From: Vibrio hannami
GTDB taxonomy: Bacteria; Pseudomonadota; Gammaproteobacteria; Enterobacterales; Vibrionaceae
Assembly: GCF_029589055.1 (NCBI RefSeq)
Contig: NZ_JARQZP010000006.1
Location: forward strand, 310,001 to 374,000
Length of the DNA: 64,000 nucleotides
Direction of reading: 5' to 3'
The position numbers and the translations under genes were made by a program. How positions within the stretch are numbered: the stretch's first letter is position 1; every line of letters starts with the position of its first letter. The notes under the pieces are model-generated. The model was not told the origin of the DNA, searched no databases, and worked only from the letters and a program-made list of their open reading frames with translations. Of the stretch, positions 48,768-59,037 are shown piece after piece.

Positions 48768-49553
48768 ATGAGCGAACTAAAACCATTAGTAATTAAATTA
48801 GGCGGAGCAGCGCTGGAAAATTCCGAAACACTGGAAAAGCTGTTCAACGCTATTCAGACCTATCAGGCACAAGCACAGCGTGAAATGGTGATTGTTCACG
48901 GTGGCGGGTATCTGGTTGATGATCTGATGAAAGGTTTGCAACTGGAAACCGTTAAGAAAAACGGCTTACGTGTAACTCCTTACGATCAGATTCCTGTTAT
49001 TGCAGGTGCGCTTGCAGGTACAGCAAACAAAATGCTTCAGGGAGAAGCGATTAAGAATGGAATCAACGCCGTTGGCCTTAGCCTGGCTGACGGTGGTCTT
49101 TGTCAGGTTGAAGAGCTTGACTCAGAACTGGGCGCAGTTGGTAAAGCTTCATCCGGCGATGCTGGTGTTGTTAAGGCGATTCTTGCTGTTGGTGCTCTTC
49201 CTATTATCAGTTCTATCGGTCTTACATCTGAAGGCCAGATGATGAATGTGAACGCAGATCAGGCGGCTGTTGCGGTTGCAGGAGCGCTGGATGCGGAACT
49301 GGTTCTGCTTTCTGATGTGAGTGGTGTGCTGGATGGTAAAGGCCACCTTCTGCCTAATCTGGATAAAGAGCAGGCAGAAGCACTGATTGAAGGACACGTC
49401 ATTACAGACGGAATGATTGTAAAAGTGCAGGCAGCACTTGAAGCAGCAGAAGAGCTGGGTAGACCAATTGAAGTCGCAACATGGCGTTACCCGGAAAAAC
49501 TGAACGAACTATTTTCAGGTAAGAGCATCGGAACACAGTTCTTACCTCAGTAA
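48768..49553 (+). CDS. argB: Acetylglutamate kinase
   Basis: A 261-residue amino-acid kinase. [20 protein letters not shown] and [18 protein letters not shown] form the ATP and N-acetylglutamate sites; [20 protein letters not shown] with [11 protein letters not shown] and [17 protein letters not shown] complete the family set. It phosphorylates N-acetylglutamate, giving ArgC its substrate. Short length without an N-terminal helix suggests the enterobacterial, arginine-insensitive type. Confidence 0.96.
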   Translation: MSELKPLVIKLGGAALENSETLEKLFNAIQTYQAQAQREMVIVHGGGYLVDDLMKGLQLETVKKNGLRVTPYDQIPVIAGALAGTANKMLQGEAIKNGINAVGLSLADGGLCQVEELDSELGAVGKASSGDAGVVKAILAVGALPIISSIGLTSEGQMMNVNADQAAVAVAGALDAELVLLSDVSGVLDGKGHLLPNLDKEQAEALIEGHVITDGMIVKVQAALEAAEELGRPIEVATWRYPEKLNELFSGKSIGTQFLPQ

Positions 49554-49652
49554 ACAGATTTCTTATTAAAAGAATTACCTAGATAGTTATTTACCTAGAA
49601 AAACCCGAGTCACTGACCGCCAGAGCAGTCCGGGAAATTGGAGAGAAACAAT

Positions 49653-50868
49653 ATGAGCAAGGTTGAAGTTAAAAAAGTAGTAGTAGCCTATTCCGGCGGT
49701 CTGGACACATCTGTGATCATTCCGTGGCTGAAAGAGAACTATAACTGTGAAGTTGTGGCGTTCGTAGCGGATGTTGGTCAGGGTGAAGAAGAGCTGGTAG
49801 GCATTGAAGAGAAAGCAATCGCTTCTGGTGCTTCTGAGGTTTACGTATCAGACCTGAAAGAAGAGATGGTAGCGGACTACATCTTCCCATCACTTAAAAC
49901 GGGTGCACTTTACGAAGGTAAGTATCTGCTAGGTACATCAATGGCTCGTCCTATCATTGCAAAAGCGCAGGTAGAGTGTGCACGTAAAGTAGGTGCAGAC
50001 GCACTGGCACACGGTTGTACTGGGAAAGGTAATGACCAGGTTCGTTTTGAAGGCGCATTTGCTGCACTAGCACCGGATCTACATGTAATCGCACCATGGC
50101 GTGAGTGGGATTCTAGTAAGCCGTGAGCAGTGTCTTGATTATCTTGCAGAGCGTAACATCCCTTGTTCAGCGTCTCTGACTAAGATTTATTCTCGTGATG
50201 CAAACGCATGGCACATATCTACAGAAGGTGGTGTTCTGGAAGAAACATGGAACGCGCCAAACGACGATTGCTGGGCATGGACTAAGAGCCCTGAAGAGGC
50301 ACCAAACGAAGCTGAATACGTAACTATTAAAGTAGAAAAAGGTGAAGTTGTAGCTGTTGACGGGGAGACAATGACTCCGTACAACGCACTGATGTACCTG
50401 AACGACAAAGGTGTTGAGCACGGTATTGGTCGTATCGATATCGTAGAAAACCGTCTTGTTGGTATGAAGTCTCGTGGTTGTTACGAAACTCCAGGGGGCA
50501 CTATCATGATGGAAGCGCTACGTGCAATTGAGCAGCTAGTTCTTGATAAGAGTTCTTTTGAGTTCCGTGAAGAGCTGGGCGTTAAAGCTTCACATCTAAT
50601 CTACGATGGTCGTTGGTTTACTCCATTATGTAAGTCAATTCTTGCGGCAACCGAAGAGCTTGCTCAGGACGTGAATGGCGAAGTAGTTATCAAGCTATAC
50701 AAAGGTATGGCAACGCCAACTCAGAAGCGTTCGGACAATAGCTTGTACAGCGAAGAGTTTGCAACATTCGGTGAAGATGAGGTATATAACCAGAGCCACG
50801 CTGAAGGCTTTATCCGTCTTTACTCACTGGCAAGCAGAATTCGTACGCTAAACTCTCAGAAAAAATAA
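49653..50868 (+). CDS. argG: Argininosuccinate synthase, interrupted by a 1-base frame break
   Basis: The ATG at 49653 follows GGAGAGAAAC and starts [20 protein letters not shown], with the PP-loop ATP site. The frame runs normally to [10 protein letters not shown], then hits a TGA at 50126. The rest ([18 protein letters not shown] through the C-terminus at 50868) is in the next frame. Removing one T at 50111-50112 (GATTCTAG to GATCTAG) restores 404 residues of typical length. As written no full ArgG would be made and the strain would need arginine. An isolated insertion here, opposite in sign to the other frame breaks, could be an error or a real mutation. Confidence 0.93.
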
Positions 50869-50898
50869 TAATAGCGTTTAGAAATACAACCTTGATTA

Positions 50899-50920
50899 AC
50901 CCTCCCTCTTTAGGGAGGGT
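50899..50920 (+). other. Intercistronic hairpin between argG and argH
   Basis: ACCCTCCC and GGGAGGGT form an 8-bp GC-rich stem around TCTTTA with no T-run after it. It could trim or stabilise the argG part of the operon mRNA rather than end transcription. Confidence 0.6.
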
Positions 50921-50965
50921 ATTACACAAATAAGCATTAGCACAGATTAGAGCGGGAGATTAACA

Positions 50966-52840
50966 ATGGCATTATGGGGCGGAAGGTTTACCCAGGCAGC
51001 AGATACGCGGTTCAAAGACTTTAACGATTCGTTGCGCTTTGATTACCGATTGGCTGAGCAAGACATTGTTGGCTCTATCGCCTGGTCTAAAGCTTTGCAT
51101 TCGGTTGGCGTACTGACCGAAACAGAACAACAGAAGCTTGAGCTTGCATTAAACGAGCTAAAGCTTGAAGTTATGGAAGACCCAGAGCAGATCTTGAAAT
51201 CGGATGCTGAAGATATTCATAGCTGGGTTGAACAACAACTTATCCAGAAGGTTGGTGATCTGGGTAAAAAACTTCACACTGGTCGTTCCCGTAACGATCA
51301 GGTAGCGACAGACCTGAAACTGTGGTGTCGCCAACAAGGTCAGCAGCTGCTTATCGCTCTTGATCGCCTTCAGACTCAAATGGTTGACGTCGCGTCTAAG
51401 CACCAGGGCACGGTTCTTCCGGGCTACACTCACCTTCAACGCGCTCAGCCTGTAACCTTTGCACACTGGTGTCTGGCATACGTTGAGATGTTCGAGCGTG
51501 ATTATTCTCGCCTAAGCGATGCAATCAAGCGTCTTGATACTTGTCCTCTTGGTTCGGGTGCACTTGCTGGAACTGCATATCCAATGGATCGTGAAGATCT
51601 TGCGCATAACCTTGGTTTCCGCAGAGCGACGCGTAACAGCCTTGATTCGGTTTCTGATCGTGATCATGTGATGGAGCTGATGTCGGTTGCATCTATCTCT
51701 ATGCTTCACCTTTCCCGTCTTGCTGAAGATATGATCTTCTACAACTCGGGTGAATCTAACTTTATCGAACTAGCAGATACAGTAACTTCTGGCTCGTCAC
51801 TGATGCCACAAAAGAAGAACCCGGATGCACTTGAGCTAATCCGTGGTAAGTGTGGCCGTGTATACGGTTCTATGGCTGGCATGATGATGACAGTTAAAGC
51901 GCTTCCGCTTGCATACAACAAAGATATGCAGGAAGACAAAGAAGGCCTGTTTGATGCTCTTGATACATGGAACGACTGCATGGAGCTAGCGGCGCTTTGT
52001 TTCGATGGCATCAAAGTTAACAAAGAGCGTACGCTTGAAGCTGCTAAGCAAGGTTACGCAAACGCCACAGAACTTGCTGATTATCTGGTAGCGAAAGATA
52101 TTCCATTCCGTGAGGCTCACCATATTGTAGGCGTCGCTGTGGTGGGAGCCATTGCTAAAGGTTGTGCACTTGAAGAGCTTTCAATTGCAGAGCTGAAAGA
52201 GTTCTCGGAAGTTATCGATGAAGATGTATATGACATCCTGACTATCGAATCCTGCCTGGAGAAACGAAGCGCTCTTGGTGGCGTGTCGCCTAAGCAGGTT
52301 GCTTATGCTGTTGATCAGGCGCAGCAGCGTCTTGAGAAACGTGATACATCTGGTATTAAGGTTCGTGTTGCACGACTTACTGATATCGATGCACTTGAAG
52401 GTATGGTGGCTTACTGGGCTAACCTTGGTGAAAACTTGCCAAGAACACGCAGCGAACTGGTGCGTGATGTTGGTTCTTTCGCTGTTGTTGAGCATCAGGG
52501 TGAAGTAACTGGCTGTGGTTCATTATACGTGTACGATTCTGGTCTGGCTGAAATCCGTTCTCTAGGCATTGAAGCTGGATGGCAGCGTCAGGGGCAGGGT
52601 AGTGCAATCGTCCAGCATCTGATGAAGAAAGCCAAGCAAATGGCAATTGAGAAGGTGTTTGTGTTGACTCGTACACCTGAGTTCTTTATGCATCACAACT
52701 TTGCTCCGACATCGAAGAGCTTGTTGCCGGAGAAAGTGATGAAAGATTGCGAACAGTGTCCACGAATCCATGCATGTGATGAAGTTGCACTAGAGTTCGA
52801 TCTTTCTGAACAAACGATCATTAGAACAAGTGTTGCCTAA
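50966..52840 (+). CDS. argH: Argininosuccinate lyase fused to N-acetylglutamate synthase domain, ArgH(A)
   Basis: A 624-residue fusion. Residues 1 to about 455 are argininosuccinate lyase ([34 protein letters not shown]; signature [20 protein letters not shown]). Residues about 470-624 are a GNAT acetyltransferase ([16 protein letters not shown]; acetyl-CoA loop [19 protein letters not shown]). The fusion, known in Vibrio and Moritella, supplies both the last and the first step of arginine synthesis. It ends the argCBGH operon and is followed by a strong terminator. Confidence 0.96.
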   Translation: MALWGGRFTQAADTRFKDFNDSLRFDYRLAEQDIVGSIAWSKALHSVGVLTETEQQKLELALNELKLEVMEDPEQILKSDAEDIHSWVEQQLIQKVGDLGKKLHTGRSRNDQVATDLKLWCRQQGQQLLIALDRLQTQMVDVASKHQGTVLPGYTHLQRAQPVTFAHWCLAYVEMFERDYSRLSDAIKRLDTCPLGSGALAGTAYPMDREDLAHNLGFRRATRNSLDSVSDRDHVMELMSVASISMLHLSRLAEDMIFYNSGESNFIELADTVTSGSSLMPQKKNPDALELIRGKCGRVYGSMAGMMMTVKALPLAYNKDMQEDKEGLFDALDTWNDCMELAALCFDGIKVNKERTLEAAKQGYANATELADYLVAKDIPFREAHHIVGVAVVGAIAKGCALEELSIAELKEFSEVIDEDVYDILTIESCLEKRSALGGVSPKQVAYAVDQAQQRLEKRDTSGIKVRVARLTDIDALEGMVAYWANLGENLPRTRSELVRDVGSFAVVEHQGEVTGCGSLYVYDSGLAEIRSLGIEAGWQRQGQGSAIVQHLMKKAKQMAIEKVFVLTRTPEFFMHHNFAPTSKSLLPEKVMKDCEQCPRIHACDEVALEFDLSEQTIIRTSVA

Positions 52841-52969
52841 CTTATTGAATATAAATTAGAAGATCATTATTTAGGAAAAAGTTGAAAAAAATCTGATCTT
52901 TTTGGGAACAAATAAGAAAAAGCCCGGTCTTAATAAGTACCACTGCTTTTTCTTAGAAGAATCTAAGAA

Positions 52970-53010
52970 GGCCCCTAATCAGACATTGATTTAGGGGCTT
53001 TTTTCTTTTT
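52970..53010 (+). terminator. argH terminator
   Basis: GCCCCTAA (52971-52978) pairs with TTAGGGGC over a 12-nt loop and is followed by a long T-run (TTTTTTCTTTTT). Confidence 0.85.
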
Positions 53011-53059
53011 AAGCCCCTACATTTTTCTGGTGAGCCCCATTCCTCTCGCTCCCCATGAA

Positions 53060-53259
53060 CCTCGTTCCTCACGCTCCTGCGTGGGAATGCATACATTACT
53101 TAAAAAAACTTGCGTGGGTAGTGTTTCCCAATGCTCTTCATTTCAACCCAATTTCTGTAATGAAGAACTGAATATAGAGCGAGAAATATACGGCGGGATA
53201 GGTTTTTGGTGGTTTCATTAACCTAGATATGCATTCCCACGCGGAGCGCGGGAACGAGG
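53060..53259. repeat. Inverted-repeat element (about 200 bp) with palindromic ends
   Basis: CCTCGTTCCTCACGCTCCTG then CGTGGGAATGCATA (53060-53094) is nearly the reverse complement of the segment 53228-53259 (TATGCATTCCCACGCGGAGC onward). Each end is itself partly palindromic around CACGC/GCGTG. The roughly 130-bp interior encodes nothing clear. It looks like a small non-autonomous or REP/BIME-type element. Confidence 0.6.
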
Positions 53260-53315
53260 GGCCGATAGAAGATTCCGGCCACTCGTTTAGGCTCGAGCGG
53301 AATGGCATTATTAAG

Positions 53316-53576
53316 CTAATCATCTTTCTCAAGTCCATTTCTGCGGCGATACGGAATCACCACAAACCTAAACCACAGATGTAAAAACAGCAACCCATTG
53401 AAAGCAAAGCCAGCAAAAATCAGAGCGATAGACTCAACACTAAATAGGTTGTCTCTAAATCCAAACCACCAGACGATCCAGCACAAAACAGAAAGTACGG
53501 TAAGCTGATCCATGCAGCGTTGGCAGCGACCAATCTTTTTCCAGAACCAGCTTTCTTTACAGTATTTGCACGACAT
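53316..53576 (-). CDS. DUF3624-like small membrane protein
   Basis: An 86-residue protein with an N-terminal Cys cluster (CKYCKES, then GRCQRCMDQL), which may bind zinc, and two hydrophobic helices (about 26-44 and 49-72). It resembles the Vibrio DUF3624 family found near groESL. Function unknown; no pathway link. The heptamer array begins 6 bp upstream of its start codon. Confidence 0.75.
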   Translation of the reverse strand: MSCKYCKESWFWKKIGRCQRCMDQLTVLSVLCWIVWWFGFRDNLFSVESIALIFAGFAFNGLLFLHLWFRFVVIPYRRRNGLEKDD

Positions 53577-53582
53577 AATCTT

Positions 53583-53680
53583 GGGTTACGGGTTACGGGT
53601 TACGGGTTACGGGTTACGGGTTACGGGTTACGGGTTACGGGTTACGGGTTACGGGTTACGGGTTACGGGTTACGGGTTAC
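53583..53680. repeat. Heptamer tandem repeat GGGTTAC x14
   Basis: Exactly 14 perfect copies fill 98 bp. Just after it, CCTGTAACCTGTAGG (about 53692-53706) contains the reverse complement of the GGTTACA unit found at 37233. Array length is likely variable between strains. It lies between the DUF3624 start and the groES promoter. Confidence 0.95.
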
Positions 53681-53793
53681 GGTGATATCAACCTGTAACC
53701 TGTAGGACAACGTCCGTCCCGTTACCTTTAACCTATAATTTCCGCCCAGTATCTAATACTTGGGTATTTATCGCAAAAAAATCCCACTTCCCC

Positions 53794-53821
53794 CTTGTTA
53801 TCCCTGTGCTTGCCCCCCACA
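53794..53821 (+). promoter_or_regulatory. Candidate sigma-32 heat-shock promoter of groESL
   Basis: CTTGTT (53794-53799), 13 bp, then CCCCCCACAT (from 53813) resembles the heat-shock consensus CTTGAA-N13-15-CCCCATNT, about 70 bp before groS. Confidence 0.6.
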
Positions 53822-53887
53822 TAAAATTCAACCGCCGAAAAACGGCATTAATCAAATAAATGGAAAATCAATCAGGAGAGACGACCA

Positions 53888-54178
53888 ATGAATATTCGTC
53901 CTTTACATGACCGTGTTATCGTTGAACGCCAGGAAGTGGAATCTAAGTCTGCGGGCGGCATCGTTTTAACTGGTTCAGCTGCAGAGAAATCAACTCGCGG
54001 TACTATTCTGGCTGTGGGTAAAGGCCGCATCCTGGAAAATGGCTCAGTACAGCCATTGGACGTTAAAGTTGGCGATACTGTTATCTTCTCTGAAGGCTAC
54101 GGTACTAAGACTGAAAAGATCGACGGTAAAGAAGTTCTTATCATGTCTGAAAACGACATCATGGCGATCGTTGAATAA
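53888..54178 (+). CDS. groS: Co-chaperonin GroES
   Basis: A 96-residue Cpn10 that caps Gro[22 protein letters not shown] and [18 protein letters not shown] (the mobile loop) are diagnostic, as is the ending [19 protein letters not shown] before the ATG is a strong ribosome site. Co-transcribed with groL, 60 nt downstream. Confidence 0.98.
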   Translation: MNIRPLHDRVIVERQEVESKSAGGIVLTGSAAEKSTRGTILAVGKGRILENGSVQPLDVKVGDTVIFSEGYGTKTEKIDGKEVLIMSENDIMAIVE

Positions 54179-54220
54179 GCACTCGTTGAGTAATTCATTT
54201 TTCAACAGAAACAGAATTAA

Positions 54221-55885
<1,665 letters not shown>

Positions 55886-55935
55886 GTTTTGCCCGCCAGC
55901 CTATATTTATTGTAAATCAATAGGTTATTAATGTA

Positions 55936-55983
55936 TTGAGACTGATTGTGGAACGGAACGTATCATAATCAGTCTCAAGTTTT
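55936..55983 (+). terminator. Candidate groESL terminator
   Basis: TTGAGACTGATT (55936-55947) and AATCAGTCTCAA (55967-55978) form a perfect 12-bp stem with a 19-nt loop, followed by GTTTTG. The weak T-run lowers confidence, but the position is right. Confidence 0.55.
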
Positions 55984-56046
55984 GATCACACTAACGCCCT
56001 GATAAATACACAATATCTCCGTTCGTTTCAGGCTCTCAATAGCTAT

Positions 56047-56789
56047 CTATCTTTGAAAATCGTATTCAAACAACTTAATATCATTCTTATATAGTTGAGA
56101 TACGCAATCTATTGACTCATTATCATAATATTCTCGCCAATTCCTGAAGTCCGGCTGCGATTTTTGTTTGTAAGCACGTAAAAAGTTCTTAATGGTAGCT
56201 TTAAGGTTTGAATTGGGATCTATATCCTTGTTTTGGGATTCATTAACGTGCGGCAGTTCAGTTGGCGGGATTCCAATGTTTTCGCACACAGAGTTGAATC
56301 CATTTTGCAAGTCTTCGAACTTGCCCACAAAATCAACAAGAAGCTTGCCATCTTCTCCATAAATGAAATCACTTTGTGGTCCAACAAACCACCGTTTATT
56401 CTCAAACATCCTATCTTTCAAATGTTCGAATAAGAATGATTTGAAATCCATTTTTTGCTATATCCAAGATATTTATACATGGATACTGTTCGGCTCCAGG
56501 GGTTTCTGACAAACGCAAATTTAAAGTAGTCATCAAACATTTCTTGAGTCAGGTAGTTGTAGCGAACATATTCGTTAGCTTTCAAATGAGCAAGTCTTGG
56601 AGGGCCTAACTCCGGTTTATCGTTATATCGAAGTAAAAGTGGAGCACGGGTTTCCCAATTTAGGCCCAACAGATTAAGAAAAACATGCTCTACACTTTGT
56701 CCTGCATTTTTTGGTATATGAACAAAAATACACTTATGATGATGAGATATCATAAAGCTAACTTTTCCTTTCATGTTTAATGTGTACAT
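56047..56789 (-). CDS. Sulfotransferase-family protein, interrupted by a 1-base frame break
   Basis: The first frame encodes CIFVHIPKNAGQSVEHVFLN (the 5'-phosphosulfate loop of PAPS-dependent sulfotransferases) and FAFVRNPWSRTVSMYKYLGY (the 3'-phosphate site). It stops just after SKKWISNHSYSNI. The second frame begins MDFKSFLFEHLKDRMF and continues the family to 56047. One extra base in the six-T run at 56451-56456 (plus strand) gives a single protein of about 247 residues, or 235 if the ATG at 56753 is used. It would sulfate a carbohydrate or similar acceptor. No neighbour explains it, so it may be an isolated acquired gene. Confidence 0.75.
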
Positions 56790-57196
56790 TAGCGAGGCGC
56801 TCGCAACTAGATGCGATTCAAGTATTCTTAATCGCGTCAGTTCTTAATACATAGTAATAAAGATTAGAAGTAAATTTTGAAATTGGAAACTGCCAGTTAC
56901 CTACTAATTTAGCTTTTGAGTACCAATAACCCTTTCTTCCCCAAAGGTGTACGTGTTCAGGTTTAATAGCTTTTGACTACCGGTAGATCATAAGGTCGAA
57001 AAGCTGCTCTGTGCAGCTAAATTAGCTTTTGAGTACCTGTAACCCTTCCTTGCTAAAAGGTGTACATGAGCAGGTTAAATAGCTTTTGACTACCAGTAGA
57101 TCATAAGGTCAGAAAGCTGTTCAGTACAGCTTAATTAGCTTTTGGACACCCATGATCCTTCCTTCGGTTTTGCTGTACAAATTAAAAAAACAACGA
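56790..57196. other. 407-bp non-coding region dominated by a 113-bp tandem repeat
   Basis: Between the sulfotransferase and glycosylase genes there is no credible gene. Most of it is the repeat array listed separately; the 56790-56906 part shows nothing recognised. Confidence 0.6.
56907..57180. repeat. 113-bp tandem repeat (2 full copies plus a partial third) with alternating 56/57-bp half-units
   Basis: TTAGCTTTTGAGTACC-type boxes recur at about 56907, 57020 and 57133 (period 113). A sister box, ATAGCTTTTGACTACC, lies midway at about 56965 and 57077. Each full unit also holds GTAGATCATAAGGTC and a hairpin: AGCTGC-TCTGT-GCAGCT (57002-57018) in the first, AGCTGT-TCAGT-ACAGCT (57115-57131) in the second. 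Both arms changed together, preserving pairing. On the minus strand the hairpins are followed by short T-runs, so an RNA role or weak terminator array is possible. Confidence 0.85.
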
Positions 57197-57880
57197 CTAA
57201 ACCACCCGGTTATCACCACAACTAAACGCTATAGTTTGGCTTATCTCGGTTAAAGAGCGCCCTGACTCCTGTTGCCACTCTGCAAATGCTTTGCATGCTG
57301 CATTTTGAGCTCTCTTAGTGCCTCTTCCTGAATCGATAACACCGATATTTCGTAGGTGTGACTCAACGTCTGAGGAAAGAATAAAAGTATCTATGCCGAG
57401 TGCTCTGAGAGCGTATGGGCCTGTATTTCCACCTAAGCGGTTACCGTTCTTTTTCAGATATTCCCATAAGCCGGTAATGTCTTCTAAAGGCCAATTGGCG
57501 ACCATCTTGCCAAAAGAACCATGTTCAATTGAAGCTGAATGAATCATATCGGCGTTAGCTGGAATCGACATTACCTTAGTTAGGTGGCGGATTATGGCTG
57601 GGTTCTTTGCTTTTTCTTCCCATTGTTCATCGGAAAGCATCAGTAACGGCTCCACTTTAAAGTCGAAAAATGCTTCTTCAAAGTTTGGCCACTTCTTACG
57701 GACCACGCTCCAGGAAATACCACACTGGAAAACCTTCATGGTAAAAGCTGATAACCAGCGGTCATTAGGGATAGCAGCGACTTCAACTGAAGTCAGAGGC
57801 TTACTCAGTAACTCTTCAAGGCGTTGTACTCCGCCTTTTCTTTCCGCAGCTCTCTGATATATAGATTCAAACTTTTCCAT
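57197..57880 (-). CDS. DNA-3-methyladenine glycosylase I family protein (Tag-like)
   Basis: A 227-residue helical protein resembling the Tag family of HhH-type base-excision glycosylases. FQCGISWSVVRKKWPNFEEA is the conserved Trp-rich segment, and NGNRLGGNTGPYALRALG and FILSSDVESHLRN match the C-terminal part. It probably removes alkylated adenine, though these longer Tag relatives are less studied. Located between a repeat array and crp; no operon partner is evident. Confidence 0.8.
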   Translation of the reverse strand: MEKFESIYQRAAERKGGVQRLEELLSKPLTSVEVAAIPNDRWLSAFTMKVFQCGISWSVVRKKWPNFEEAFFDFKVEPLLMLSDEQWEEKAKNPAIIRHLTKVMSIPANADMIHSASIEHGSFGKMVANWPLEDITGLWEYLKKNGNRLGGNTGPYALRALGIDTFILSSDVESHLRNIGVIDSGRGTKRAQNAACKAFAEWQQESGRSLTEISQTIAFSCGDNRVV

Positions 57881-57984
57881 TTCTTATCCCATAAAGGTTC
57901 GGTGATCATTTGTACGCTTGTACTTTGTTTGTTGGGTGTGCTCAATGTAATGAATATGCTATCACGCTTGCTTAGAGCTGCTAA

Positions 57985-58102
57985 AGGGTAGTGTGTGTAC
58001 TCGAAGGAACGAACATGCGGCTTCCCTATCTAAAGCGCATTGAAACTATTACCGTTAAGCGGTTCGTGTATTCGAGTGCATTCACTACTCTTTATAGATA
58101 GG
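57985..58102. repeat. Imperfect large inverted repeat upstream of the crp terminator
   Basis: The arm at 57985-58017 (GGGTAGTG, ACTCGAA, ACGAAC blocks) is the imperfect reverse complement of 58056-58093. A second pair, CCTATCTA (58025-58032) and TAGATAGG (58095-58102), is interleaved with the first, so the two stems together would form a pseudoknot-like arrangement. Nothing is coded here. Confidence 0.5.
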
Positions 58103-58105
58103 TAT

Positions 58106-58134
58106 AAAAAACGCAGCCAGGTGGCTGCGTTTTT
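58106..58134 (-). terminator. crp terminator
   Basis: AAAAACGCAGCC (58107-58118) and GGCTGCGTTTTT (58123-58134) form a perfect 12-bp stem with loop AGGT, just beyond the crp stop. Confidence 0.9.
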
Positions 58135-58161
58135 AGGATAACTGTAACAGACTCGAAAATA

Positions 58162-58794
58162 TTAACGAGTACCGTATACCACGATAGTTTTACCGTGTGC
58201 AGAAATCAGGTTCTGCTCTTCAAGCATTTTCAGGATACGACCCACAGTTTCACGTGAACAACCTACGATCTGACCAATTTCCTGACGAGTAATCTTGATT
58301 TGCATACCGTCTGGGTGAGTCATCGCATCAGGCTGTTTAGCCAGGTTCAGAAGAGTCTGAGCGATACGACCAGTCACATCAAGGAATGCAAGGTCACCAA
58401 CCTTCTGGCTAGTTACCTGTAGACGGCTCGCCATCTGAGCAGACAGACGCATCAGAATATCTGGGTTAACTTGAATTAGCTGACGGAATTTTTTAAACGA
58501 AATCTCTGCAACTTCACAAGGAGACTTAGCGCGAACCCATGCGGTACGCTCTTGGTCTTCTTCAAAAAGACCTAGTTCGCCAATGAAGTCACCTTGGTTA
58601 AGGTAAGAAAGAATCATCTCTTTACCTTCTTCATCCTTGATCAGGACTGCAACAGAGCCTTTAACAATGTAATACAGAGTCTCGGCCTTTTCACCCGCAT
58701 GAATCAAAGTACTCTTCGAAGGGTACTTATGAATATGACAGTGTGAAAGGAACCACTCTAACGTTGGATCGGTTTGAGGTTTACCTAGAACCAT
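58162..58794 (-). CDS. crp: cAMP receptor protein (catabolite activator)
   Basis: A 210-residue global regulator. The N-terminal cyclic-nucleotide domain has [20 protein letters not shown] with the cAMP-binding Glu and Arg; the C-terminal winged helix has [20 protein letters not shown] as recognition helix, nearly identical to E. coli CRP. The protein ends in IVVYGTR as in enterobacteria and vibrios. It is transcribed leftward with prkB upstream on the same strand. Confidence 0.98.
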   Translation of the reverse strand: MVLGKPQTDPTLEWFLSHCHIHKYPSKSTLIHAGEKAETLYYIVKGSVAVLIKDEEGKEMILSYLNQGDFIGELGLFEEDQERTAWVRAKSPCEVAEISFKKFRQLIQVNPDILMRLSAQMASRLQVTSQKVGDLAFLDVTGRIAQTLLNLAKQPDAMTHPDGMQIKITRQEIGQIVGCSRETVGRILKMLEEQNLISAHGKTIVVYGTR

Positions 58795-59037
58795 AATTAT
58801 CTCACTTTATCTGCAGGGCCTGATGCTCAGCAGCATCCATTGCTACTGAACTTTTCTTATAGGACAAATAGCATAGGTTTTCTTACCTTTGGCTGCAAGC
58901 AACTTATATTTCGTTATGAATATTATCTCTTTTTGCAAACGATTTCTTGATTTTGATCGCTCACGAATCCCGATTTTTAAAGTAAAAATGTGCACGCTAT
59001 CACGGTCTTACAACTATCTTGTGAAGCAGGCTGTGTT

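Larger units (their letters stand above)
52841..53315. other. 475-bp non-coding stretch after argH
   Basis: Contents are the AAGAAAAAGC / GCTTTTTCTT inverted repeat (about 52914-52954), the argH terminator at 52970, and a pair of inverted 32-35-bp repeats at 53060 and 53228 (separate entry). Short frames here lack conserved sequence and look spurious. Confidence 0.6.

Noticed and set aside
53520-53705. Open frame with repeating LRVTGYG residues
   Set aside because: It is simply the translation of the 7-bp tandem repeat, with no ribosome site or conserved part.
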